DNA of 64,000 nucleotides from Pseudomonas fluorescens (lineage in GTDB: Bacteria > Pseudomonadota > Gammaproteobacteria > Pseudomonadales > Pseudomonadaceae): the NCBI RefSeq assembly GCF_001708445.1, contig NZ_CP015637.1, forward strand, positions 2,295,001-2,359,000, given 5' to 3'. Shown here piece after piece: positions 1-8,358 of this stretch. The position numbers were made by a program, and so were the translations under genes. Positions within the stretch are counted from its first letter, which is position 1, and each line of letters begins with the position of its first letter. Below the pieces are notes generated by a model. It was not told the DNA's origin. It saw nothing but the letters and a program-made list of their open reading frames with translations, and ran no database searches.

Positions 1-816
1 ACCCCCGATGGCCGCGTTCACGCGGATCGCGTTTTCGAACGCCTCCTTGGTGAGGATCTTCGACAGCTTCAAGTCTTCGCGCACCATCTCGACCGCACGC
101 ATGCCCGACATATGAGCCAATACATAACGCCGCGCATCCACGGCGGGGATCGCCGCATTGTGGGGCAGGGACGTGCCCAGCGCCTCGGCCATGCAGGCCA
201 TGGTCGACGCGGTGCCCATGGTGTTGCAGGTGCCCGCCGAGCGCGACATGCCGCCTTCGGCCGCGAGGAAGTCATCCAGGGTAATGGTGCCGGCCTTGAC
301 CTGTTCACTGAGCTGCCACACCACGGTGCCCGAGCCAATGTCCTGGCCCTTGTGCTTACCGTTGAGCATCGGCCCACCCGTGACCACGATGGCCGGCACG
401 TCGCAACTGGCCGCGCCCATCAGCAGGGCCGGGGTGGTTTTGTCACAGCCGGTCAGCAGCACCACACCGTCGATCGGGTTGCCGCGAATGGCTTCCTCCA
501 CGTCCATGCTCGCCAGGTTGCGGGTGAGCATGGCGGTGGGGCGCAGGTTGGATTCGCCGTTGGAGAACACCGGGAATTCCACCGGGAAGCCGCCGGCCTC
601 GATCACGCCACGTTTGACGTGCTCGGCGATCTGGCGGAAATGCGCGTTGCACGGGGTCAGCTCCGACCAGGTGTTGCAGATACCGATGATCGGCTTGCCA
701 TGGAACTGATGGTCGGCAATGCCCTGGTTCTTCATCCAGCTGCGGTACATGAAGCCGTTTTTGTCGGCGGTACCAAACCACTGGGCGGAGCGTAGGCCGG
801 GCTTTTTATCAGACAT
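1..816 (-). CDS. IlvD/Edd-family sugar-acid dehydratase (probable L-arabinonate dehydratase), partial
   Basis: The first 272 codons are present; the C-terminal half lies beyond the left edge. The protein begins MSDKKPGLRSAQWFG and has the family signatures ICNTWSELTPCN (Cys56), GCDKTTPALLMG (Cys about 124) and SAGTCNTMGTAS (Cys about 197), which are the three iron-sulphur-cluster cysteines expected in L-arabinonate/D-xylonate-type dehydratases. Known family role: dehydration of a sugar acid to its 2-keto-3-deoxy acid. The neighbours (lactonase, semialdehyde dehydrogenase, AraF) point to L-arabinonate as substrate. It is divergent from the MFS gene at 1010. Other pentonate or hexonate substrates cannot be excluded. 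Confidence 0.9.
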   Translation of the reverse strand, partial: MSDKKPGLRSAQWFGTADKNGFMYRSWMKNQGIADHQFHGKPIIGICNTWSELTPCNAHFRQIAEHVKRGVIEAGGFPVEFPVFSNGESNLRPTAMLTRNLASMDVEEAIRGNPIDGVVLLTGCDKTTPALLMGAASCDVPAIVVTGGPMLNGKHKGQDIGSGTVVWQLSEQVKAGTITLDDFLAAEGGMSRSAGTCNTMGTASTMACMAEALGTSLPHNAAIPAVDARRYVLAHMSGMRAVEMVREDLKLSKILTKEAFENAIRVNAAIGG

Positions 817-835
817 GATCGATTCTCTTATTGTA

Positions 836-921
836 TGACTATATGTTCTATCTGAAGCTAAACATAAGCGCAAAATCGACGCTTTGGAAGTGTTGTTTAG
901 TAAATAGTACTACTATATAGT
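836..921. promoter_or_regulatory. Candidate operator pair in the divergent dehydratase/MFS promoter region
   Basis: The 193-bp divergent spacer is AT-rich compared with its surroundings. GACTATAT (836-843) and ATATAGTC (914-921) form a perfect 8-bp inverted pair, and TAGTACTACTA (905-915) resembles TAGTTCTACTA at 8254 in front of galM. This suggests one regulator (not in the window) acting on both promoters. The motif is seen; the regulatory role is inferred. Confidence 0.4.
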
Positions 922-1009
922 CGATCTCAACTGAGGGTTGGCCCTGGCGGATTTTCGCGAGAGGCGTCCCCCGAGCTTCTATAAGAACAACAATCGGAGA
1001 TCGACCCCC

Positions 1010-2332
1010 ATGAGCCAGGAACTGCGGCTTATCCGGCGCATTACGCTGAAACTGATTCCCTTCCTGATCCTGCTGTACCTGATCGCCTATGTGGACCGAT
1101 CGGCGGTCGGGTTCGCCAAGTTGCACATGGGCGCCGACGTCGGCATCGGTGACGCAGCCTACGGCTTGGGCGCGGGGCTTTTCTTCATTGGCTACTTCCT
1201 GTTCGAGATCCCCAGCAACCTGATGCTCGACCGCTTCGGCGCGCGGCGTTGGTTCGCACGCATCATGCTGACCTGGGGCGCGATCACCATTGGCATGGCG
1301 TTTGTGCAGGGGCCGCACAGCTTCTATGTGATGCGCTTCCTGCTGGGCGCGGCCGAAGCGGGGTTCTTCCCCGGCGTGCTGTACTACATCACCCAATGGT
1401 TTCCGATTCGCCATCGCGGCAAGATCCTCGGGCTGTTCATCCTGTCCCAACCCATCGCGATGATGATCACCGGCCCGGTCTCCGGTGGCTTGCTGGGCAT
1501 GGACGGCATCCTCGGGCTGCACGGCTGGCAGTGGCTGTTTATCGTGATCGGCACCCCGGCGATCCTGCTGACCTGGCCGGTGCTGCGCTACCTGCCGGAT
1601 GGCCCCAAGCAAGTCAACTGGATGAGCGACGATGAAAAAGCCTGGCTCACCGGCGAGCTGAATAAAGACCTGCAAACCTATGGGCAGACACGTCACGGCA
1701 ACCCGTTGCACGCCCTGAAGGACCAGCGTGTGTTGCTGCTGGCGCTGTTCTACCTGCCAGTGACTTTGAGCATCTATGGCCTGGGCCTGTGGCTGCCGAC
1801 CCTGATCAAGCAGTTCGGCGGCACCGACCTGGTCACCGGTTTTATCTCCGCCGTGCCGTACATTTTCGGGATCATCGGCCTGCTGATCATCCCGCGCAGT
1901 TCCGACCGCCTGAATGATCGCTACGGCCACCTGGCCGTGCTTTATGTACTGGGCGCCATCGGCCTGTTCTTCAGCGCCTGGCTGAGTGTGCCGGTGCTGC
2001 AAATGGCCGCGCTGTGCCTGGCGGCCTTCGCGCTGTTTTCCTGCACGGCGGTGTTCTGGACCTTGCCGGGGCGCTTCTTTGCCGGCGCCAGTGCGGCGGC
2101 GGGCATTGCCTTGATCAACTCGGTGGGCAACCTTGGCGGCTATATCGGTCCGTTCGTGATCGGTGCACTCAAGGAATACACCGGCAACCTCGCCTCGGGC
2201 TTGTACTTCCTGTCCGGGGTCATGGTGTTCGGGCTGGTCTTGACCGGCGTGGTCTACCGCCTGCTGGAGCGCAAGCACGTCCTGCCGGTCGATCAATTCG
2301 CCGCCAGTGCCCGTGGCGCCACACGTACTTAA
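1010..2332 (+). CDS. MFS transporter, anion:cation symporter-like
   Basis: 440 residues with about 12 hydrophobic segments, starting MSQELRLIRRITLKLIPF and followed by LLYLIAYVDRSAVGFAKLHM, the usual first-helix signature of the ACS (phthalate/tartrate/galactonate permease) branch of the major facilitator superfamily. ATG at 1010 is preceded by GGAG; an upstream in-frame extension to 938 lacks a membrane or family match. It is the first gene of the + strand arabinose operon, 15 bp ahead of the AraD1-like gene. It probably imports the sugar, sugar acid or lactone used by the pathway; the substrate is not readable from sequence. Confidence 0.85.
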   Translation: MSQELRLIRRITLKLIPFLILLYLIAYVDRSAVGFAKLHMGADVGIGDAAYGLGAGLFFIGYFLFEIPSNLMLDRFGARRWFARIMLTWGAITIGMAFVQGPHSFYVMRFLLGAAEAGFFPGVLYYITQWFPIRHRGKILGLFILSQPIAMMITGPVSGGLLGMDGILGLHGWQWLFIVIGTPAILLTWPVLRYLPDGPKQVNWMSDDEKAWLTGELNKDLQTYGQTRHGNPLHALKDQRVLLLALFYLPVTLSIYGLGLWLPTLIKQFGGTDLVTGFISAVPYIFGIIGLLIIPRSSDRLNDRYGHLAVLYVLGAIGLFFSAWLSVPVLQMAALCLAAFALFSCTAVFWTLPGRFFAGASAAAGIALINSVGNLGGYIGPFVIGALKEYTGNLASGLYFLSGVMVFGLVLTGVVYRLLERKHVLPVDQFAASARGATRT

Positions 2333-2347
2333 TCAGGGAGAAGCTTC

Positions 2348-3337
2348 ATGCGTTTAGTGCAGTTCGAATCAAACAACGGTGAGCGTCGGGTCGGCGTGGT
2401 GGATGGCAACCAACTGCGTGAAGTGCAAACCGCGCGCAGCGTGCGCGAACTGGCACTGGCCGCTATCGAGGCGGGCATCAACTTGCAGCAGCAGGTAGAG
2501 CGTCTCGGCCTGGGCGCCAGCCATGACTACGCGGCGTTGCTGGCCGACCTGAAAGTCCTGCCGCCGCTGGACCACCCGGACCCGGCCCATATGCTGATCA
2601 GCGGTACCGGCCTGACCCACCTGGGCAGCGCCTCGGCCCGCGACAAGATGCACCAGGGCGCTGACGAAACCGCACTGACCGACACCATGCGCATCTTCAA
2701 GTGGGGCCTGGAGGGCGGCAAGCCAGCAGCCGGCCAGGCGGGCGTGCAGCCCGAGTGGTTCTACAAGGGCGATGGCCGCATCGTCGTGCGCCCGGGTGCG
2801 GCTTTTCCGGTGCCGCCGTTCGCCGAAGACGCGGGCGAAGAGCCCGAGATCGGTGGCCTGTACGTCATCGGCCCTGACAGCAAGCCTTATCGCCTGGGGT
2901 TTGCGGTGGGCAACGAGTTCTCCGACCACGTCATGGAGCGCAAGAACTACCTGTACCTGGCCCATTCCAAACTGCGCAGTTGCAGCTTTGGCCCGGAGCT
3001 GCGCGTGGGCGAGTTACCGCAGCACCTGGCGGGCACCAGCCGCATCTTGCGTCACGGCGAGGAAATCTGGCGGAACGAATTCCTCAGTGGCGAGGCCAAT
3101 ATGTGCCACAGCCTGGAAAACCTCGAATACCACCATTTCAAGTACAGCCAGTTCCTGACCCCCGGCGATGTGCATGTTCACTTCTTCGGCACCGCCACCC
3201 TGTCATTCGCCGACGGTATACGTACCCTGCCGGGCGATGTGTTCGAGATCAGCCAGGCCGAGTTCGGCGCGCCGTTGATCAACGGTGTCGGCAGCAGCGA
3301 TGCGGCATTCGAACCCGGCCAAGTCACCCCCCTTTAA
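2348..3337 (+). CDS. AraD1 family protein (GguC-like, fumarylacetoacetate-hydrolase fold)
   Basis: 329 residues beginning MRLVQFESNNGERRVGVVDG. The pattern GLTHLGSASARDKM, EPEIGGLYVIG, GNEFSDHVMERKNYLYLAHSKLR and the late GVGSSDAAFEPGQ fits the AraD1/GguC group of FAH-like proteins. Members are encoded beside L-arabinose genes and are proposed to act on 2-keto-3-deoxy-L-arabinonate (dehydration to alpha-ketoglutarate semialdehyde). The downstream semialdehyde dehydrogenase fits that order. ATG at 2348 follows AGGGAGAAGCTTC. The biochemical step is inferred from context; the family call is firm. Confidence 0.85.
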   Translation: MRLVQFESNNGERRVGVVDGNQLREVQTARSVRELALAAIEAGINLQQQVERLGLGASHDYAALLADLKVLPPLDHPDPAHMLISGTGLTHLGSASARDKMHQGADETALTDTMRIFKWGLEGGKPAAGQAGVQPEWFYKGDGRIVVRPGAAFPVPPFAEDAGEEPEIGGLYVIGPDSKPYRLGFAVGNEFSDHVMERKNYLYLAHSKLRSCSFGPELRVGELPQHLAGTSRILRHGEEIWRNEFLSGEANMCHSLENLEYHHFKYSQFLTPGDVHVHFFGTATLSFADGIRTLPGDVFEISQAEFGAPLINGVGSSDAAFEPGQVTPL

Positions 3338-3347
3338 GGAGATCAAC

Positions 3348-4928
3348 ATGCCCCAGTTCCTCGGCCACAACTATATCGGCGGCCAGCGCAGCGCCAGCGG
3401 CAGCGTCAAGCTGCACAGCGTCGATGCCAGCACGGGCGAAGCCTTGCCGCAGGCGTTCTACCAGGCCACGCCGGAGGAGGTCGACGCCGCCGCCCAGGCC
3501 GCCGCTGCGGCTTACCCGGCCTACCGCGCCTTGAGTGCCGCGCGCCGCGCGCAGTTCCTGGACGCGATCGCCGACGAGCTGGATGCCCTGAGCGATAATT
3601 TCATCGAGTTGGTCTGCCGCGAAACCGCGCTGCCCGCCGCACGTATCAAAGGCGAGCGTGGGCGCACCAGCGGCCAGATGCGCCTGTTCGCTACGGTGCT
3701 GCGCCGTGGTGATTTCTATGGTGCCCGTATCGACAAGGCGTTACCCGATCGCCAGCCGCTGCCACGCCCGGACCTGCGCCAATACCGCATCGGCCTGGGC
3801 CCGGTCGCCGTGTTTGGCGCGAGCAACTTTCCCCTGGCCTTTTCCACGGCGGGCGGCGACACCGCTGCCGCACTGGCGGCCGGCTGCCCGGTGGTGTTCA
3901 AGGCCCACAGCGGGCACATGGCCACGGCGGAACAGGTGGCCGATGCGATCATGCGCGCGGCTGCGGCCAGCGAAATGCCGGCGGGTGTGTTCAATATGAT
4001 TTTCGGCGGCGGCGTTGGTGAAGCGCTGGTCAAGCACCCGGCGATCCAGGCAGTGGGCTTTACCGGCTCGCTCAAGGGTGGCCGCGCCTTGTGCGACATG
4101 GCGGCGGCGCGCCCGCAGCCGATCCCGGTGTTTGCCGAGATGTCGAGCATCAACCCGGTGATTGTGTTGCCCCAGGCGTTGCAGGCCAGGGCCGAAACCG
4201 TCGCCCGCGACCTGACCGCCTCGGTGGTGCAAGGCTGCGGCCAGTTCTGCACCAACCCCGGCCTGGTGATCGGTATCGCGTCGCCGGCGTTCACTGCGTT
4301 CACCCAGCAGGTGGCGCAATTGATCGGCGATCAACCCGCCCAAACCATGCTCAATGCCGGCACCCTGGGCAGCTATGCCAAGGGCCTGGAAAAACTCCTG
4401 GCGCACCCTGGCATCCAGCACCTGGCGGGCAGCGTCCAGGCCGGCAACCAGGCGCAGCCGCAAGTGTTCAAGGCCGATGTACGCCTGTTGATCGACGGCG
4501 ACGAAGTGTTGCAGGAGGAAGTCTTCGGCCCGACCACGGTGTTCGTCGAAGTCGCCGACCAGGCCCAACTCACTGCCGCCTTGCACGGCCTGCACGGCCA
4601 GCTCACGGCGACGATCATTGGCGAACCGGCGGACTTTCAACAGTTCGCCGAGCTCACGCCGCTGCTGGAACAGAAAGTCGGGCGCATCCTGCTCAACGGC
4701 TACCCGACCGGCGTGGAAGTCTGCGATGCGATGGTCCACGGCGGGCCGTACCCGGCGACCTCCGACGCCCGTGGCACCTCGGTCGGCACCTTGGCCATCG
4801 ACCGTTTCCTGCGCCCGGTGTGCTTCCAGAACTACCCTGATAGCCTGCTGCCCGACGCGTTGAAAAACGCCAACCCATTGCGTATCCAGCGTCTGGTGGA
4901 TGGCACGCCATCGCGCGACCCGCTGTAA
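3348..4928 (+). CDS. Aldehyde dehydrogenase (NADP+), alpha-ketoglutarate semialdehyde dehydrogenase type
   Basis: 526 residues, starting MPQFLGHNYIGGQRS. The ALDH core is clear: FGASNFPLAFSTAGGDTAAALAAGCPVV (cofactor region), VGFTGSLKGGRAL, AEMSSINPVIV with the catalytic Glu, and VQGCGQFCTNPG with the catalytic Cys. The long C-terminal form with LNGYPTGVEVCDAMVHGGPYPATSD is typical of ketoglutarate semialdehyde dehydrogenases. It would convert the pathway product to alpha-ketoglutarate for the TCA cycle. Start chosen at 3348 because AAGGAGATCAAC precedes it; the open frame extends upstream into the AraD1 gene. The gap to the previous stop is 10 bp, so the genes are co-transcribed. Confidence 0.92.
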   Translation: MPQFLGHNYIGGQRSASGSVKLHSVDASTGEALPQAFYQATPEEVDAAAQAAAAAYPAYRALSAARRAQFLDAIADELDALSDNFIELVCRETALPAARIKGERGRTSGQMRLFATVLRRGDFYGARIDKALPDRQPLPRPDLRQYRIGLGPVAVFGASNFPLAFSTAGGDTAAALAAGCPVVFKAHSGHMATAEQVADAIMRAAAASEMPAGVFNMIFGGGVGEALVKHPAIQAVGFTGSLKGGRALCDMAAARPQPIPVFAEMSSINPVIVLPQALQARAETVARDLTASVVQGCGQFCTNPGLVIGIASPAFTAFTQQVAQLIGDQPAQTMLNAGTLGSYAKGLEKLLAHPGIQHLAGSVQAGNQAQPQVFKADVRLLIDGDEVLQEEVFGPTTVFVEVADQAQLTAALHGLHGQLTATIIGEPADFQQFAELTPLLEQKVGRILLNGYPTGVEVCDAMVHGGPYPATSDARGTSVGTLAIDRFLRPVCFQNYPDSLLPDALKNANPLRIQRLVDGTPSRDPL

Positions 4929-4947
4929 ACCACAATCAGGAGGCGAC

Positions 4948-5811
4948 ATGTCGTGTACCGCTGTCACTGAACACCGTGCGCAACTGGGGGAAGGTCCGTT
5001 CTGGGACGTGCCGACCCAGGCACTGTACTGGGTCAATATCGCCGGCAAACAGGCACTGCGCCTGATGGGCGGGCACTTGCAGATCTGGCAGTTGCCCGAG
5101 CACGTTTCGGCGTTTATCCCGTGTGAAAGCGGTGATGCGCTGGTGACCTTGAGCAGTGGCGTCTATCGGCTGGACCTGGCGACCCAGGCCCTGACCTTGC
5201 TCTGCGTGGCCGACCCGCAACCGGGCAACCGTGGCAATGAAGCCCGCTGCGATGCCCAGGGCCGCCTGTGGCTGGGCACCATGCAGAACAACATCGGCGA
5301 ACACGGCGAAGACCTGCCGATCACGCGGCGCTCCGGTGGCCTGTTTCGCATCGATGCAGACGGGCAGGTCACGCCGTTGCTGCACGGCCTGGGTATTCCC
5401 AACACCTTGCTGTGGAGCGAGGACGGCAGCCAGGTGCATTTCGGCGACAGCCTGGATGCCACGCTCTACCAGCATGCGATCCAGGCCGACGGTCAACTCG
5501 AGCCCGCAACGCTGTGGTTCGGCCCGCACGTACGCGGCGGGCCGGATGGCTCGGCCATGGACTCTGAAGGCTACATCTGGAACGCCCGTTGGGACGGCAG
5601 TTGCCTGCTGCGCCTGACGCCCGATGGTGAGGTGGACCGTATTATCGAGTTGCCCGTGAGCCGGCCCACCAGTTGCGTATTCGGTGGCCCCAACCTCACG
5701 ACCTTGTATATCACCAGCGCCGCCAGCCCATTGGATCACCCTCTGGACGGCGCGGTGCTGGCCATCGAAGTCGATGTACCCGGCAAGCCTTGCCATCGCT
5801 TTGCCGGTTAG
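4948..5811 (+). CDS. SMP-30/gluconolaconase-family lactonase (probable L-arabinonolactonase)
   Basis: 287 residues, six-bladed propeller family. Visible motifs are HRAQLGEGPFWD (metal-binding Glu), RGNEARCDAQGRLWLGTM (Asn and Asp metal ligands), GIPNTLLWSEDGSQVHFGDS and GGPDGSAMDSEGYIWNARW, all standard for SMP-30/LRE lactonases. Family members open sugar lactones to aldonates, which here supplies the dehydratase at the left edge. ATG 4948 sits behind TCAGGAGGCGAC, a strong ribosome site, 19 bp after the dehydrogenase stop. Substrate is inferred from the neighbours. Confidence 0.88.
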   Translation: MSCTAVTEHRAQLGEGPFWDVPTQALYWVNIAGKQALRLMGGHLQIWQLPEHVSAFIPCESGDALVTLSSGVYRLDLATQALTLLCVADPQPGNRGNEARCDAQGRLWLGTMQNNIGEHGEDLPITRRSGGLFRIDADGQVTPLLHGLGIPNTLLWSEDGSQVHFGDSLDATLYQHAIQADGQLEPATLWFGPHVRGGPDGSAMDSEGYIWNARWDGSCLLRLTPDGEVDRIIELPVSRPTSCVFGGPNLTTLYITSAASPLDHPLDGAVLAIEVDVPGKPCHRFAG

Positions 5812-5812
5812 C

Positions 5813-5912
5813 TGTAGGCGCGAGCGTGCTCGCGAAAAGCCTGAGCGCGCCGTGTGCATTCAGGATGTACGCGTCATCGTTAAAGTTTTTCGCGAGCAAG
5901 CTCGCTCCTACA
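5813..5912. repeat. REPIN (paired REP sequences) between lactonase and araF
   Basis: A REP copy at 5813-5837 (variant of TGTAGGAGCGAGCTTGCTCG) faces an inverted perfect copy at 5887-5912, with a loop of about 50 bp. This is the standard REP-doublet layout of fluorescent pseudomonads. It separates the lactonase from araF and may stabilise or attenuate the upstream transcript. Confidence 0.9.
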
Positions 5913-5952
5913 AAAAACAGCAAACAAAAAACAACAACAAGGAGTCACCCGT

Positions 5953-6957
5953 ATGAAACGTCGTCGTGGTTTGCGTTCCCTGTGCTGCGCCGCTGTGGCG
6001 GTCTCGGCCATGAGCTTGAGCGGGCTGTTGCTGGCCGCTGAAGAAGTGAAGATCGGTTTTCTGGTCAAGCAGGCCGAGGAGCCGTGGTTCCAGACCGAAT
6101 GGGCCTTTGCCGAAAAAGCCGGCAAGGAACATGGCTTCAAGGTGATCAAGATCGCCGTGCCCGATGGCGAGAAAACCCTCTCGGCCATCGACAGCCTGGC
6201 CGCCAACGGCGCCAAGGGCTTTGTGATCTGCCCGCCGGACGTGTCCCTGGGCCCGGCCATCGTCGCCAAGGCCAAGGCCAACGGTTTGAAAGTGATCGCC
6301 GTGGATGACCGCTTTGTCGATGCCAAGGGCAACTTCATGGAAGACGTGCCGTACCTGGGCATGGCTGCGTTTGAAGTGGGCCAGAAACAAGGCGCGGCCA
6401 TGGCGGCCGAAGCGAAAAAACGCGGTTGGGACTGGAAGGACACCTACGCGGTGATCAACACCTTCAATGAACTCGACACCGGCAAGAAACGCACCGACGG
6501 CTCGATCAAATCCCTGGAAGAGGCCGGTATTCCCAAGGACCACATTCTGACGGCTGCGCTGAAAACCCTCGACGTCCCCGGCAGCATGGACGCCACCAAC
6601 TCGGCCCTGGTCAAGCTGCCCGCCGGCGCGAAAAACCTGATCATCGGCGGCATGAACGACAACACCGTGCTCGGCGGCGTGCGTGCCACTGAGAGCGCCG
6701 GCTTCGCCGCCGCCAATGTCATCGGCATCGGCATCAATGGCACCGACGCCATCGGCGAACTGAAGAAACCCAACAGTGGCTTCTTCGGCTCGATGCTGCC
6801 CAGCCCGCATATCGAGGGCTACAACACCGCGAAGATGATGTTCGACTGGGTGACCACCGGCAAGGAACCACCGAAATACACCGCCATGGACGAAGTGACC
6901 CTGATCACCCGCGACAACTTCAAGCAGGAGCTGGAAAAAATCGGCTTGTGGAACTGA
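5953..6957 (+). CDS. araF: L-arabinose ABC transporter, periplasmic binding protein
   Basis: 334 residues with a signal peptide (RRR n-region, then AAVAVSAMSLSGLLLAAEE, cleavage near 30) followed by VKIGFLVKQAEEPWFQTEW, the AraF start of the periplasmic-binding-protein 4 family. INTFNELDTGKKRTDGS and GMNDNTVLGGVRA match the sugar-contact regions of AraF. ATG 5953 follows AAGGAGTCACCCGT. The usual next genes araG (ATPase) and araH (permease) are missing: the next coding sequence is galM on the other strand, 115 bp away. The gene itself looks intact. Confidence 0.9.
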   Translation: MKRRRGLRSLCCAAVAVSAMSLSGLLLAAEEVKIGFLVKQAEEPWFQTEWAFAEKAGKEHGFKVIKIAVPDGEKTLSAIDSLAANGAKGFVICPPDVSLGPAIVAKAKANGLKVIAVDDRFVDAKGNFMEDVPYLGMAAFEVGQKQGAAMAAEAKKRGWDWKDTYAVINTFNELDTGKKRTDGSIKSLEEAGIPKDHILTAALKTLDVPGSMDATNSALVKLPAGAKNLIIGGMNDNTVLGGVRATESAGFAAANVIGIGINGTDAIGELKKPNSGFFGSMLPSPHIEGYNTAKMMFDWVTTGKEPPKYTAMDEVTLITRDNFKQELEKIGLWN

Positions 6958-7011
6958 CGGGTTTTCTCTCGCCGTTGCACTGCGTCCACACTTAACACTG
7001 ATCCAATGTGG

Positions 7012-7058
7012 GCGCTGTCGAGCTTTAGCGAGGCAGCCTCGCTAAAGCTCGACAGCGC
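7012..7058. terminator. Long perfect palindrome after araF
   Basis: Two perfectly complementary 23-base arms, 7012-7034 and 7036-7058, separated by a single A. It lies between the convergent araF and galM genes, so it can act as a bidirectional terminator, although no T-run follows directly. The arms begin GCGCTGTCGAGC and do not match the REP families elsewhere in the window. It stands where araG/araH would be expected. Confidence 0.7.
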
Positions 7059-7072
7059 TTATATAAACCGCG

Positions 7073-8221
7073 TCAGTCAGCGGAGAACTTGAAGACGGTG
7101 TTCTGCCGATAAGTCTGTCCAGGGTCCAGGCGGGTTGACGCAAACTTGGGCTGGTTCGGCGCATCCGGGAAGTGCTGGGTTTCCAGGGTGAAGCCACTCC
7201 AGTGCAGGTAGGTCTTGCCGCCCTTGCCCTTTACCGAACCGTCGAGGAAGTTGCTGGTATAGAACTGCACCCCAGGCTCGGTGGTGTACAACTGCAAGCG
7301 CCGTCCGGAGGCGGGGTCGTGTACCTCGGCGGCGAGTTGTTTGATATTGCCTTGGGTGTCCAGCGCCCAGTTGAAATCAAACCCGCCCTGTTTGGGCTCG
7401 GCAAATTTGAGCTGCGGATGGTCATCCTTGATGTGCTGGCCGATAGGCGTAGGTTTCAGGAAATCCATTGGCGTGCCTTTGACCGGCGCCAGTTCGCCCG
7501 TGGGAATCAAGGTGGCGTTGACTGGCGTGTAGTGGCTGGCATGCAAGGTCGCGACCTGCTTGAGGATGTCGCCATTCCCCGCGCCGGCCAGGTTGAAATA
7601 GCTGTGGTTAGTGAGGTTAAGCACCGTGGGTTTGTCGGTGGTGGCGGTGTAGTCGATATGCAGTTCATTCTGGTCATTGAGACGATAGGTGACCTCGGTT
7701 TTCAGGTTGCCAGGGAAGCCCATTTCACCGTCCTTGGACAGGTAGCTCAGCTTCACACCGACGGAATCCTTATCCTTGACCGGCTCGGCTTTCCACACCT
7801 GCTTGTCGAAACCCTGGGCGCCGCCATGCAGCGAATTGGGGCCGTCGTTGAGTGGCACCTGGTAGCGCTTGCCGTCGAGCTCAAAGGCGCCGCCCGCCAG
7901 GCGATTGCCAAAGCGCCCGATGGTCGCGCCGAAAAACGCCGTGCCGGCCTGGTAGCCCTGTACGTCGTCAAAGCCCAGGACCACGTCGTCGAGCTTGCCG
8001 TGTTTGTCCGGCACCTTCAGCGACTGCAGCACACCGCCGTAAGTGATCACCGTGGCTTGCATGCCATGGCTGTTGCGCAAGATGTACTGCTCGACGGCAG
8101 TGCCGTCGTTGGTTTTACCGAAAGGTTTTTGCTCGCTGGACAAACCGGCTGCCTGGGCGCCACCGCTGGCGATCATCATGGACAGCGCCAGGCCGGACAG
8201 CAGGTATCGAGGGTGCTTCAT
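7073..8221 (-). CDS. galM: Aldose 1-epimerase (mutarotase), exported form
   Basis: 382 residues with a signal peptide (MKHPRYLLSGLALSMMIASGGAQA). Epimerase signatures are visible: GATIGRFGNRLAGGAFELDG, NSLHGGAQGFDKQVW (catalytic His region), LNLTNHSYFNLAG and, late, TTEPGVQFYTSNFLDG and GFTLETQHFPDAPNQP (catalytic Glu). Interconverts alpha and beta sugars in the periplasm before uptake or oxidation. Divergent from the SDR dehydrogenase at 8359. Length is normal for periplasmic pseudomonad GalM. Confidence 0.93.
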   Translation of the reverse strand: MKHPRYLLSGLALSMMIASGGAQAAGLSSEQKPFGKTNDGTAVEQYILRNSHGMQATVITYGGVLQSLKVPDKHGKLDDVVLGFDDVQGYQAGTAFFGATIGRFGNRLAGGAFELDGKRYQVPLNDGPNSLHGGAQGFDKQVWKAEPVKDKDSVGVKLSYLSKDGEMGFPGNLKTEVTYRLNDQNELHIDYTATTDKPTVLNLTNHSYFNLAGAGNGDILKQVATLHASHYTPVNATLIPTGELAPVKGTPMDFLKPTPIGQHIKDDHPQLKFAEPKQGGFDFNWALDTQGNIKQLAAEVHDPASGRRLQLYTTEPGVQFYTSNFLDGSVKGKGGKTYLHWSGFTLETQHFPDAPNQPKFASTRLDPGQTYRQNTVFKFSAD

Positions 8222-8253
8222 GGTCGAACTTCCTTTTGTTGTTTTGGATGGAA

Positions 8254-8264
8254 TAGTTCTACTA
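8254..8264. promoter_or_regulatory. Candidate operator motif in the galM/SDR divergent promoter region
   Basis: TAGTTCTACTA differs by one base from TAGTACTACTA at 905-915 in the dehydratase/MFS divergent promoter. Both lie in AT-rich divergent spacers of the same pathway, so a common regulator is plausible. Only two occurrences were found by eye, so this is suggestive. Confidence 0.35.
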
Positions 8265-8358
8265 ATGTGCGATATTTTGTCGATATGACAGCGAATTTAT
8301 AGCCTTAAACGCCAATTTCGTAAAATAAAATAAGACTAATTGATCGAGGCATCCTTTT

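Noticed and set aside
848..2296. 482-codon antisense frame over the MFS gene
   Set aside because: Gln/His/Arg-rich shadow; the + strand has the true membrane-protein pattern.
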